A DNA stretch of 64,000 nt from Oscillatoriales cyanobacterium USR001 (GTDB lineage Bacteria; Cyanobacteriota; Cyanobacteriia; Cyanobacteriales; Microcoleaceae): positions 1 to 64,000 of the forward strand of contig MBRE01000034.1 in NCBI GenBank assembly GCA_001698425.1, written 5' to 3'. Below are positions 42,187 through 51,634 of this stretch, in pieces. The notes beneath the pieces are model-generated. The model saw only the letters and a program-made list of their open reading frames with translations. It was not told the DNA's origin and did not search any database. The position numbers and the translations under genes were made by a program. Each line of letters begins with the position of its first letter. The first letter of the stretch is position 1.

Positions 42187-42534
42187 TTATATTAGAAGAA
42201 TGCAAAGTTTATTCCATACTTCGTAAGATAGGTGATGCCACCACTCTTTATCTAACTCATTCTGCCTGTTAATCGCCTCTTTTGGTTCTAGGTCTGTAGG
42301 AATAGATAGCAGCAGTTGTACCAAGTTGCTAATTTCTGGATCGTAAGCAACTTCCAGAAATAACGGCGCATCGGGAAAATATTTGTGAATTTTTGCTGGT
42401 GCTTCTAGTAAAGCTGGGAGGAGAAATGGATGCTGGTTAATAAAATCCCAGACTTCATCCTGGTTTTTGCTCTCGTACAATTTCTCTAAAGATTTAATAT
42501 CTCCTTGAGAAATAGCAATAGCTGTGTCTATCAT
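42187..42534 (-). CDS. Hypothetical protein upstream of HEPN gene
   Basis: A 115-residue acidic helical protein (MIDTAIAISQGDIKSLEKLY, FINQHPFLLPALLEAPAKIH, YFPDAPLFLEVAYDPE). No family recognised. It ends directly before the HEPN gene, so it may be a regulatory partner or antitoxin. It lacks nucleotidyltransferase motifs, so this is not a MNT-HEPN pair. Confidence 0.7.
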   Translation of the reverse strand: MIDTAIAISQGDIKSLEKLYESKNQDEVWDFINQHPFLLPALLEAPAKIHKYFPDAPLFLEVAYDPEISNLVQLLLSIPTDLEPKEAINRQNELDKEWWHHLSYEVWNKLCILLI

Positions 42535-42776
42535 GGTGTTTGCTCTTTAAAAGCTGCATCCCTATTATATCATACAGGACTTACACAGTCATTAAAGTAT
42601 TTCTGTTCTAGGGTTGGTGCAGCCTGCGCGTAGGGCTAGGTAGTGCAACAATCTCAATACCTTGTTACATTAAAATCCAGTTAATTTTTTGTAGTTGTGT
42701 ACATTGTGACGCTTTGCAACTACTATTGATATTAGGGTAATTTTATAGCCAAGCCAACTTAAGGCAGGAGCAAAAC

Positions 42777-43175
42777 ATGATTGAAAAAGTACAAAAATCT
42801 GAAGCTGAGTGGAAACAACAACTCACCCCAGAACAGTTTCAAGTCACCAGAAAAAAGGGTACAGAAAGAGCATTTACTGGTGAATATCACGACAATAAAC
42901 AGCCGGGAATTTACAAATGCGTCTGTTGTGGAACCGAGCTATTTACCTCAGAAACTAAGTACAATTCCGGTACTGGATGGCCAAGCTTCTATGCTCCCAT
43001 TAACGAAGAAAATGTGAAAAATGAGTCAGACAATACTTTATTTATGCGCCGCACTGAAGTGTTGTGCGCTGTCTGTGATGCTCATCTTGGTCATGTTTTT
43101 AATGATGGACCTAAGCCGACTGGAATGCGTTACTGCATGAATTCAGCGGCGCTTAAATTTATTCCCAAAGATTGA
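42777..43175 (+). CDS. msrB: Peptide-methionine (R)-S-oxide reductase
   Basis: The protein is 132 residues, normal for MsrB. Two CxxC pairs bind zinc (CVCCG and [12 protein letters not shown]), [10 protein letters not shown] is the substrate strand and RYCMNSAAL holds the catalytic Cys. It repairs oxidised methionine (R form) in proteins. Good ribosome site (GGCAGGAG) before the ATG. Monocistronic by layout. Confidence 0.96.
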   Translation: MIEKVQKSEAEWKQQLTPEQFQVTRKKGTERAFTGEYHDNKQPGIYKCVCCGTELFTSETKYNSGTGWPSFYAPINEENVKNESDNTLFMRRTEVLCAVCDAHLGHVFNDGPKPTGMRYCMNSAALKFIPKD

Positions 43176-43302
43176 CAGATACCTTTTCTCAGGTAGATGA
43201 GGTACGACTGGTAATTGCTAATTTTTAATTGTTAATTGCTAGGTGCGTACCTCACTTATTTGAGAACTCCTATAGTAATTGCACTCCTAAAGTTACTTGA
43301 CT

Positions 43303-43458
43303 CTAGGGACGTTCGATCGTACCTTTTCTGGAGAGTGCTGCAATCATCTGCCGTTTGACTTCTCTTGCCCAACTATCAAAATCAGAACTATCAATACTGT
43401 TTCTCTGAGCTTGAGTCAGCAGGGGATTCTTTAATTCTTTGGGTGCTTGAGTATTCAT
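43303..43458 (-). CDS. Small hypothetical protein (51 residues)
   Basis: The minus-strand frame reads MNTQAPKELKNPLLTQAQRN, then DFDSWAREVKRQMIAALSRK, and ends in RP. Its polar, helical composition with one Trp looks like a real small protein rather than a shadow; the opposite frame is membrane-like and starts with TTG. No ribosome site is obvious. Family not recognised. Confidence 0.5.
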   Translation of the reverse strand: MNTQAPKELKNPLLTQAQRNSIDSSDFDSWAREVKRQMIAALSRKGTIERP

Positions 43459-43639
43459 TAGTATTTTTGGTGGGGGGAATAGTGGGTGTTAGTTATAAGT
43501 TAAATCCCATTGTATATCTATTTAAAAGATTAATGCAAGTTCTTTATGCAGTAAATACATGATTTTTATGCGGTTTATGAATGTCTTGATTAACAAACAA
43601 TTAAATGTATAATATAATCAAGATTCTTCTGTTTTTCAT

Positions 43640-44275
43640 TTATTTTGTTCCGTAAAGGCGATCGCCTGCATCTCCCATTCCGGGTACAATATAACCATAT
43701 TCATCCAAACACTCATCAATAGCTGCCGTATAAATTGGCACATCCGGGTGCTGCTCATGGAAATGCTTAATCCCTTCCGGTGCTGCAAGCAAACATAAAA
43801 ATTTAATAGAAGCTGAATTAACCTCTTTCAATCTATCCACCGCCGCCACCGCCGAATTACCAGTAGCCAACATCGGATCGACAATTAAAACATCTCGGTA
43901 TTCAATATCGTGGGGAACCTTAAAATAATATTCAATTGCCACCAAAGTAGTCGGATCGCGATACAAACCAATATGCCCAACTCTTGCTGATGGAATAAGT
44001 TCTAATATACCATCTAAAAGACCCTGACCTGCGCGCATAATTGAGACAATAACCATCTTTTTTTCCGCCGCCAACATTGGCGCAATCATTGAAGCAATAG
44101 GAGTTTGAATTTTCTGATATTTGAGTGGCAAATCTCGCGTCACTTCATAAGCTAATAAGCTCCCCATTTCCTTAAGTAGTTGGCGAAATTTTGCCGTGCT
44201 GATTTTGGTTTGGCGCATGATAGTCAATTTGTGTTGCACCAAAGGATGATCGATTACAATAACTTTTGGAGTCAT
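43640..44275 (-). CDS. upp: Uracil phosphoribosyltransferase
   Basis: The 211-residue protein contains VVQ-like start [17 protein letters not shown], the uracil-site region [20 protein letters not shown], and the PRPP motif [35 protein letters not shown] is the C-terminal uracil-binding loop. It converts uracil and PRPP to UMP in pyrimidine salvage. It sits 103 bases after a DUF1688 gene on the same strand, linking salvage to uracil catabolism. Confidence 0.97.
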   Translation of the reverse strand: MTPKVIVIDHPLVQHKLTIMRQTKISTAKFRQLLKEMGSLLAYEVTRDLPLKYQKIQTPIASMIAPMLAAEKKMVIVSIMRAGQGLLDGILELIPSARVGHIGLYRDPTTLVAIEYYFKVPHDIEYRDVLIVDPMLATGNSAVAAVDRLKEVNSASIKFLCLLAAPEGIKHFHEQHPDVPIYTAAIDECLDEYGYIVPGMGDAGDRLYGTK

Positions 44276-44378
44276 TTTTATGAATGTTTAATCAATTAAT
44301 TACTCAATGATTTTAATTATATCTTATGTAGTGATAATTTTAGTGGCTCAGATCGTAATTTTGTGAAATTTTGCCTAC

Positions 44379-45617
44379 TTAAAACACAGTTCCATCACTT
44401 TCTATCTGAATTGGCGGTATCCCACCCACTCTTAATTCCGCAGCAATTTTTCTTCCGGCTGTCCAAGTTCCACCTTGTAAAATTTTCACTAGCGGTAATT
44501 CTACCGCTGTTAAGTTAAGCTTTTCTCGGATAGATATGGCAATTATATCTAACAGATTAACCGTTAAAGCTCTCCATTCTACGATAACTTCAGAACCCGG
44601 TAAATGACGTTCTAAAAAAATATTGCGATCTTTTGCTTCTAACAATCCAATATCTAAACAAAAACCACCATTACGATATTCTGGCAATCCCGTTAATGCC
44701 TCTAATTCAATTACTTCTAAACCAATTTCTTGTAGTGGTTCTAATAGGGAATAGGTTAACCATTGCGAAAGCTTATGAAACGGTACATAACCATCGCCGA
44801 TATTTTCTCCTTGTAAAGCTGAGTGTTGCCAAACATCACCTAAATTAACACCTGAGATTTTATATCTCCCTGGCCAAATTTCCCCAATTCCTTGTAAAAT
44901 ACAACTCAATATTTCAGCAGCTTTGATAGTTCTTGTTTCCGAATAAATATCATACAAATATTTCCCTAAGTTGCCAGGTCGCGGGTTTTCACTATCAAAA
45001 AATAAATGATTGTGACTGATAATTTTTCCTAAATTTTGTAATAGTTCTAGCCTACCTTCTAAACCAATTAAGGGGTTATCTTGAGTTACTTGAAAACCTG
45101 CGGCCAAGGTCTGTAATTTTAGCTGAGAAAGTGCTGCGGCATCAGCTTGGAAAGGAAAATCAGGATTGCTAGAAAAAATGCCTTGGCAAAACATCCGAAA
45201 ACTGGCAATTGCTAATCCTTCGGAACGGTGGTAAATTTGTCCGGTTTCTTGTTCGTAATATTGCCAATTTGTACCTGCACCTGCATCAAGTAAAACGCTA
45301 ATAATTGCCAGATCGAATTTAATCTTTATTTTATCAATTGGCGTGAGTGTTTTTAAGGATTCATCTAATTCACTAATGCGGGAAATTCCCCCGATTTCAA
45401 AGTGTCGCCATCGACTGTGAAAGGGGATGTTAAAATCTGGATATTGTTCGCGGATTACGTCGATGACATAATTAGCGGCTTTGTCTAATTGGGTTAAATT
45501 GACACGAAAATAACGCAGTTTATCTTGGCAGGCTAAATTGAATAGGCGATCGCATCTAGCGCGAATTGCAATTGGCGTTCTGAGGTATTGAATGACATTA
45601 AATTCGAGATTATTCAA
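44379..45617 (-). CDS. DUF1688 family protein (URC4/Urg3-like)
   Basis: The 412-residue protein matches DUF1688: IQYLRTPIAIRARCDRLFNL at the start, SRWRHFEIGGISRISELDES, KFDLAIISVLLDAGAGTNW and ILQGGTWTAGRKIAAELRVG at the end. URC4/Urg3 proteins take part in the fungal and bacterial uracil catabolic pathway; the exact step is unsettled. Its place just upstream of upp supports a role in uracil metabolism. Confidence 0.88.
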   Translation of the reverse strand: MNNLEFNVIQYLRTPIAIRARCDRLFNLACQDKLRYFRVNLTQLDKAANYVIDVIREQYPDFNIPFHSRWRHFEIGGISRISELDESLKTLTPIDKIKIKFDLAIISVLLDAGAGTNWQYYEQETGQIYHRSEGLAIASFRMFCQGIFSSNPDFPFQADAAALSQLKLQTLAAGFQVTQDNPLIGLEGRLELLQNLGKIISHNHLFFDSENPRPGNLGKYLYDIYSETRTIKAAEILSCILQGIGEIWPGRYKISGVNLGDVWQHSALQGENIGDGYVPFHKLSQWLTYSLLEPLQEIGLEVIELEALTGLPEYRNGGFCLDIGLLEAKDRNIFLERHLPGSEVIVEWRALTVNLLDIIAISIREKLNLTAVELPLVKILQGGTWTAGRKIAAELRVGGIPPIQIESDGTVF

Positions 45618-45707
45618 GAGTTTTTTCTCCTAGTTTTGTCATCATAATTAGATTTTTATATTGTTATAAAGGATATTTTACCATAAAAAGCGATCGCCTG
45701 TAACTCT

Positions 45708-45822
45708 GGTTTGTAGTAAGCGCTTTAGCGCTAATTGTCGAGGGAGCAACACCGCTAGAAAACATTAAACTGTAACTCTGGTTTGTAGTAAGCGCTTTAG
45801 CGCTAAAGCGCTTACTACAAAC
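45708..45822. repeat. Palindromic element with perfect 42-bp palindrome
   Basis: Positions 45781-45822 are a perfect palindrome without loop (GTTTGTAGTAAGCGCTTTAG and its complement meeting at AGCGCT). A partial left arm is repeated at about 45708-45732 after the shared CTGTAACTCTG. The same GTAGTAAGCGCTTTAGCGCT core occurs in the 100-bp elements at 26491 and 26788. It sits beyond the 3' end of the epimerase gene. Confidence 0.9.
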
Positions 45823-45856
45823 CAAATATACTCCTGTCCCCTGGCTGAAGCAAATT

Positions 45857-46924
45857 TTAAACAAAAACATCAGCGATATATCCCTCAAATTGATCGATCC
45901 ACTCATAAATTTCAGACAGAGTTATCTTGGCATCTTTTTTGGGTTGCCATCCAGTGGAAGTCATCACTTTGCGAGAGTCTGTAATAAAAATAGGAATATC
46001 ACCAATTCGGTTTTCTGGAATAGGAGCGATCGCCACTTTATGACCTGTAATTTCCTGACAAATCCGAGTTGTTTCATAAAGCGAAAGCGTGTTATTAACC
46101 CCACCACCTACATTAAAAATCTCTCCTTTTAATTCTTCTAAATTATCAATTTGTAAATCTATCAAATCTAGTAAATCTGCTATGTGTAAAAAATCTCTAA
46201 CTTGTTTACCTGTCCCCCCATAACCAATATATTTTAAAGGTTTCTGGAAGTAGTGAAATGCCATCCAAAAAGCAAAAATACCTTGATCGACTTTGCCCAT
46301 TTGCCAAGGACCAGTCAGCACCCCACAGCGATTTATTAAAGTTCTCAATCCGTAAGTAGCAGCATATTCAGTAATTAGTAATTCTGAAGCTAATTTAGTC
46401 GATCCGTAGAGAGAGCGAGCCTTATCTAAAGGAAAACTTTCCGAAATTCCCTGACTGGATGCACCTGGTAAAGATTGTTCCTCCAAAAGTTGAAAGCGTG
46501 TTTCTGTTTCCGTGAATTTCAAAGCGTTAAGATAAGCAATAGGATAAACTCGGCTGGTAGATAGAAAAATAAAATCTGCATGAGTTTGACGAGCTAATTC
46601 TAAACAATTAATAGTTCCTACTAAATTAGTTTGTAATACATAACCAGGAGAAGAATATCCCGCTAAAACTGATGGCTCCGCAGAACATTCTAAAATCAAA
46701 TCTGGTTGTAGTGCTGCTGGATCTAAATCTTCTGGATTGCGGATATCACCATGCACAAACTGAATACCTGCTTGTTTTAGCCGGGGTAAATTTAATTCTG
46801 AACCCCGTCGTTTCAAGTTATCTAAAGCGGTAATTTGCCAGTCAGGATAGCGTTGAGCTAATCCCAAACCAAGAGCGCTGCCGACAAATCCTGAACCCCC
46901 AGTAATCAAAATTCTTCTACTCAT
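45857..46924 (-). CDS. NAD-dependent epimerase (CDP-tyvelose/paratose epimerase-like SDR)
   Basis: A 355-residue extended SDR: the N-terminal nucleotide loop is RILITGGSGFVGSALG, and the active site has STSRVYP and YGSTKLASELL (YxxxK). NRCGVLTGPWQMGKVDQGIF is typical of the CDP-tyvelose 2-epimerase group. It modifies a nucleotide sugar for surface polysaccharide. The GtrA-glycosyltransferase gene lies 26 bases upstream, so the two form an operon. The exact substrate is not certain. Confidence 0.9.
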   Translation of the reverse strand: MSRRILITGGSGFVGSALGLGLAQRYPDWQITALDNLKRRGSELNLPRLKQAGIQFVHGDIRNPEDLDPAALQPDLILECSAEPSVLAGYSSPGYVLQTNLVGTINCLELARQTHADFIFLSTSRVYPIAYLNALKFTETETRFQLLEEQSLPGASSQGISESFPLDKARSLYGSTKLASELLITEYAATYGLRTLINRCGVLTGPWQMGKVDQGIFAFWMAFHYFQKPLKYIGYGGTGKQVRDFLHIADLLDLIDLQIDNLEELKGEIFNVGGGVNNTLSLYETTRICQEITGHKVAIAPIPENRIGDIPIFITDSRKVMTSTGWQPKKDAKITLSEIYEWIDQFEGYIADVFV

Positions 46925-46950
46925 AATTGTTTGTGCTTTTCACTGATTAT

Positions 46951-48228
46951 TTAAGGTTGCTTGCGAAGATAATCTCCCCTAGAAAAATGTTTTTCTAGCC
47001 AGATGAAAAGTACAATAAATAAATACCTGCTTCCCATTTCTTTGATTTTTAGCTTAGATATCCCTACTTTACGATTTTGCCATGTAATAGGAATTATTTT
47101 GTAAGAATATCCCCGAACAATTGACTTAAGAGGCATTTCAACAGTTAAGTTAAAATGATGAGATAGTAGCGGATAAATACCTTCAATTACTTCTCTACGG
47201 TAAGCTTTAAAGGCATTAGTTGTGTCATTCAAATCGAATCCGAATAGGATTTGAATAAATAAATTAGCTAAACGGTTTATGAGCAGCTTGTGAGTGGGAT
47301 AATCAACTACTTTACTGCCTTTAATGAATCGAGAACCAAATACGCAATCATAGCCTGCTTGTAGCTGATAATAGTAGTCAACAATATTTTCCGGGGAATC
47401 AGAATTATCTGCCATGACAATGGCTACAGCGTCTCCTTGAAAATTCTCTAAACCGCAGCGAATGGCAAAACCAAAGCCGTTAGGGAAATAGTTATTTACA
47501 TAGCGTATTTTGCTGTTTTGAGAAGTGAGTTTTTGCAATAATTCTTCTGTGCGATCGCGGCTGTTATCATTAACTACGATAATTTCGTAATTAATCCCTT
47601 TTTCTTCTAATAATTGAGCGATCGATTCGACAGTTTGCACTACACAACCTTCTTCATTGTGAGCCGGAATTATAATGGAAAAAAGTTTGACTTCTGTTGA
47701 TTTTTCTGATTGAGGTTGTTTTGGGTGAAAAGAGCTATTTTCCAGTGCCGCAGCTAATACCTCTGGATAATATATTTCTTGGGAAAAAGGGATTGATTTC
47801 TGAGAAGGTTGAACGGGAGTTTTAAAGACAAATCGATCGCTAATTAGATAATTTAGAGTTGCACTCAAAAGCACACCCACTAAGGTATTAATTGCATAAT
47901 TGACTTTTAACCAATCCAATAAAGGAAATACTATGAAGATCCGAGCAATTACAGCAGTACCAGCCGAAAGATGGTATAAAGGAATTTGTCGCCACAAGAC
48001 TTCTCGAAACGTCCACGAACCTCCCGGCCAAACCCAAATTCGGTAGATGAAAAAACTTGCTAAAAGCGAAATTTCAATGGATACGACATTGGCGATATTG
48101 CGTAAAGCGGGCGTATCAAATCCTAACTTTTCAATCATCAAAAAAATTAGCAGCAAATTTATGATTGCTGCCACGCCACCACCAATAAGAAACTTAAAAA
48201 GTTTTTGCTGAAATAGCTTTTTTAGCAT
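46951..48228 (-). CDS. GtrA-like membrane domain fused to family 2 glycosyltransferase
   Basis: Residues 1-130 are a GtrA-like domain with four membrane segments (FLIGGGVAAIINLLLIFLMI first). Residues 180-425 are a dolichol-phosphate-mannose-synthase-like GT2: FSIIIPAHNEEGCVVQTVES, YEIIVVNDNSRDRTEELL and AIVMADNSDSPENIV in place of the usual DxD. The catalytic region ends VEMPLKSIVRGY. Fused GtrA and GT2 usually occur in the opposite order. It probably loads a sugar onto a lipid carrier and moves it across the membrane, with the epimerase encoded downstream. Confidence 0.9.
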   Translation of the reverse strand: MLKKLFQQKLFKFLIGGGVAAIINLLLIFLMIEKLGFDTPALRNIANVVSIEISLLASFFIYRIWVWPGGSWTFREVLWRQIPLYHLSAGTAVIARIFIVFPLLDWLKVNYAINTLVGVLLSATLNYLISDRFVFKTPVQPSQKSIPFSQEIYYPEVLAAALENSSFHPKQPQSEKSTEVKLFSIIIPAHNEEGCVVQTVESIAQLLEEKGINYEIIVVNDNSRDRTEELLQKLTSQNSKIRYVNNYFPNGFGFAIRCGLENFQGDAVAIVMADNSDSPENIVDYYYQLQAGYDCVFGSRFIKGSKVVDYPTHKLLINRLANLFIQILFGFDLNDTTNAFKAYRREVIEGIYPLLSHHFNLTVEMPLKSIVRGYSYKIIPITWQNRKVGISKLKIKEMGSRYLFIVLFIWLEKHFSRGDYLRKQP

Positions 48229-48428
48229 AGTAAAAAAAACCTAAAAACTACATTAGTATATTGCATAATATTGCAAAATATAAGGCTAAGTTTCAATATT
48301 AATAAAAAAGGGGAACTTAATAGAGTTTTTGGGCGTTGGGGTGGCGATCGCGCCGATGAGTTAGACTGAGGAAAGCTTAAGTCTCTACCCAGTTGTCGAC
48401 AAGCTGAGTTAATCTAGTTAGGGATTGA

Positions 48429-49724
<1,296 letters not shown>

Positions 49725-49729
49725 TTATT

Positions 49730-49952
49730 TGTTATTGGTTATTGGTTATTTGTTATTGGTTATTGGTTATTTGTTATTTGTTATTGGTTATTTGTTATTG
49801 GTTATTTGTTAACGGTTAACAGTTAACAGTCAACCAATAACCAATAACGGTTAACCAATAACCAATAACAGTCAACCAATAACCAATAACAGTCAACCAA
49901 TAACCAATAACAGTTAACCAATAACCAATAACAGTTAACCAATAACCAATAA
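49730..49952. repeat. Heptamer tandem repeats arranged as a large inverted repeat
   Basis: Left half: units TTATTGG and TTATTTG in alternating runs. Right half: the complementary AACCAATAACCAATAAC units. The halves meet near GTTAACGGTTAACAGTTAAC, so the whole region could fold into one long imperfect hairpin. It fills the gap between ahcY and dedA and could stop transcription. Similar heptamers occur at 53057 and 59765. Confidence 0.88.
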
Positions 49953-49957
49953 CAATT

Positions 49958-50563
49958 ATGTCTGAATGGATAATTAACACAATGCAATCCCTGGGCTATC
50001 TAGGAATTGGGCTATTAATGTTTTTAGAGAATCTGTTTCCGCCAATTCCCTCGGAATTAATTATGCCCTTTGCGGGATTTACAATTGCTAAAGGAAATAT
50101 GCACTTTTTCCCGGCGATCGCAGCAGGAGTAATTGGCACTGTCTTAGGCGCACTTCCTTGGTATTATGCAGGTAAAATCTTAGGCGAAGAACGCTTAAGA
50201 AACTTAGCTGATAAATATGGTAAATGGATTACCGTATCAGGTAGCGATATTGATAAAGCCGATCGATGGTTTAAGCGTCACGGAACTAAAGCAGTGCTTT
50301 TCTGTCGCCTAGTACCCGGAGTTCGCACTTTAATATCCCTACCAGCTGGCATTAATAATATGCCATTAGCGCCATTTTTAATCTATTCAACTATTGGCAC
50401 TATTTTGTGGGTGAGTTTTCTAACTTTTACTGGGTATAAATTAGCCGATCACTATGAATTAGTTGATAAATATCTTGACCCAGTTTCTAAAATTGTACTG
50501 CTTTCTTTGATTATTTGGTTTGTACTCTGGGTGGTAAAGAAGAATATGCAGAAAGAGTCGTGA
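49958..50563 (+). CDS. DedA family membrane protein
   Basis: A 201-residue DedA/SNARE-associated protein: ENLFPPIPSELIMPFAGFTI is the first re-entrant segment, FCRLVPGVRTLISLPAGINN is the second, and two or three further membrane helices follow. DedA proteins move undecaprenyl phosphate or other lipids and keep membrane energetics. The C-terminus (KKNMQKES) is short. Its stop overlaps a possible GTG start of a toxin fragment by three bases. Confidence 0.92.
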   Translation: MSEWIINTMQSLGYLGIGLLMFLENLFPPIPSELIMPFAGFTIAKGNMHFFPAIAAGVIGTVLGALPWYYAGKILGEERLRNLADKYGKWITVSGSDIDKADRWFKRHGTKAVLFCRLVPGVRTLISLPAGINNMPLAPFLIYSTIGTILWVSFLTFTGYKLADHYELVDKYLDPVSKIVLLSLIIWFVLWVVKKNMQKES

Positions 50564-50871
50564 CTAACTTTAACAATTTAGTTCCAGGGGGAAGACTTAC
50601 AGCACATGAGTTAGCTGGGGGTCACACACTAGCAAAGCACGTAGGTCAAACAGAATCTCAACTTGCAAATCGCCTAGCAAGCGAACCAAAAAAGACTGTT
50701 TCATCATTTACCGACCGTGCCGTAGCAGAACAAGCGATATCTGATACAATTAAAGCAAATCAGCTAACAATTGAAGCTTGGCTAAGTGCAAACCCAACCA
50801 CAAATCTTAGCATTGAATATACTGCTAGTAATCCAGTAGGAATTAGCCTGCGTCCATTGGTGTCAACTTAA
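50560..50871 (+). pseudogene. Truncated bacterial RNase A-type toxin domain (CdiA-CT-like)
   Basis: The 103-codon frame contains RLTAHELAGGHTLAKHVGQT, then FTDRAVAEQAISDTIKANQL and ASNPVGISL, the pattern of the bacterial RNase A toxin tip (CdiA-CT type). The last 30-40 residues of the usual domain, with its final catalytic residues, are missing: the frame runs into the end of an inverted-repeat element and stops at 50869-50871. A GTG start at 50560 gives a GTGA overlap with dedA; upstream starts are possible. It is probably inactive. Confidence 0.75.
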
Positions 50872-51040
50872 GCGGAAAGCCCGCCAGGGACTAAAGTCTC
50901 TGTCTAATAGGTAAAGTCCTCTGAAGAGGACTAACTAAGTTTAAAAGTTTTCTTAGTCCTCTTCAGAGGACTTGATCTTTGAGACAGGGACTTTAGTCCC
51001 TGTCGGACTAAGGGTTTGACGTTAAGTTGACACCAATGGA
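50853..51040. mobile_element. 188-bp MITE-like element with perfect 19-bp inverted ends
   Basis: The left end TCCATTGGTGTCAACTTAA (50853-50871) is the exact complement of 51022-51040. Inner inverted repeats include AGTCCTCTGAAGAGGACT-type palindromes and GGGACTAAAGTCTC/GGGACTTTAGTCCC. No coding capacity and no clear target duplication. It lies between the truncated toxin and the truncated immunity frame, so insertion was probably accompanied by deletion. Confidence 0.9.
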
Positions 51041-51154
51041 TGTTCTTACGATCCTACCTTCTATGAAATATCTGATATAGAGTGGTTAAGGTGGGTGCAG
51101 GCAACTCTTAAACATGGTATAGAAACTAATACTTTTAAACAGAGGTTCTTATGA
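51041..51154 (+). pseudogene. Immunity-gene remnant (CdiI-like C-terminus)
   Basis: The frame reads YDPTFYEISDIEWLRWVQAT, then KHGIETNTFKQRFL, and stops at 51152-51154. It has no start codon, being cut at the end of the 188-bp element. The sequence looks like the C-terminus of a contact-dependent inhibition immunity protein. The stop overlaps the next ATG (ATGA at 51151), which supports past translation in this frame. Together with the fragment before the element, it forms a broken toxin-immunity pair. Confidence 0.65.
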
Positions 51155-51396
51155 AACTGACCTACGATCCGAGATACAATGTTGCTTATATTTACCTGCA
51201 AGAAAAACCAGCACAGGTAGAGACAATTCAAGTTAGCGAAGAATTAAATATAGATATTGCTCCCGATGGAACCATTTACGGAATAGAACTGCTCAATGCT
51301 AATCAGCAATTAGGCGGCGATAGTCAAGGTAAATTAATAGTAATTAATGAAGCTTTGGGAGAATCTTCAGAAATTCAACTGGCACTTTCACCTTAG
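51151..51396 (+). CDS. DUF2283 family protein
   Basis: The 81-residue protein matches DUF2283: MKLTYDPRYNVAYIYLQEKP, VSEELNIDIAPDGTIYGIEL and LLNANQQLGG. The family is small and of unknown function, often near toxin-antitoxin genes. It overlaps the stop of the immunity remnant (ATGA), implying that it was the last gene of that operon. AGAGG precedes the ATG. Confidence 0.85.
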   Translation: MKLTYDPRYNVAYIYLQEKPAQVETIQVSEELNIDIAPDGTIYGIELLNANQQLGGDSQGKLIVINEALGESSEIQLALSP

Positions 51397-51478
51397 CTAG
51401 AATACAAGATAATAATTTTTCTGCTGTCTATGCTACAAATTACAAATAAAATCTCAAATAATTTGTTGATATCTAACA

Positions 51479-51577
51479 GGACTTACGCACGCAGGGTCAA
51501 AAACCCGGTTTCTACGTCAATATTTACCCTTCCCAAGCGATGATTTTGGTCAGAAACCGGTTTTTTTGCGTAAGTCC
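51479..51577. repeat. 99-bp hairpin element upstream of icd
   Basis: The ends GGACTTACGCA and TGCGTAAGTCC are inverted. The inner arms AAAAACCCGGTTTC and GAAACCGGTTTTTT are the same core as in the 87-bp tandem repeats at 11172. It lies about 60 bases before the icd start and may affect expression. Confidence 0.85.
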
Positions 51578-51634
51578 CATCTAATTCCCAATTCGTGACA
51601 AAATAGAAAACATTGCTATCCACACTATTGAGAT

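Noticed and set aside
43365-43562. 65-residue plus-strand frame with a membrane-like stretch
   Set aside because: It starts with TTG and lies opposite the more protein-like small gene at 43303-43458.
45664-45906. 80-residue minus-strand frame downstream of the epimerase
   Set aside because: It consists mainly of the translated palindromic repeat (SAKALTTNQSY twice).
51397-51634. NtcA-type site (GTA-N8-TAC) upstream of icd
   Set aside because: Expected from cyanobacterial biology, but I could not find a convincing match in the leader.
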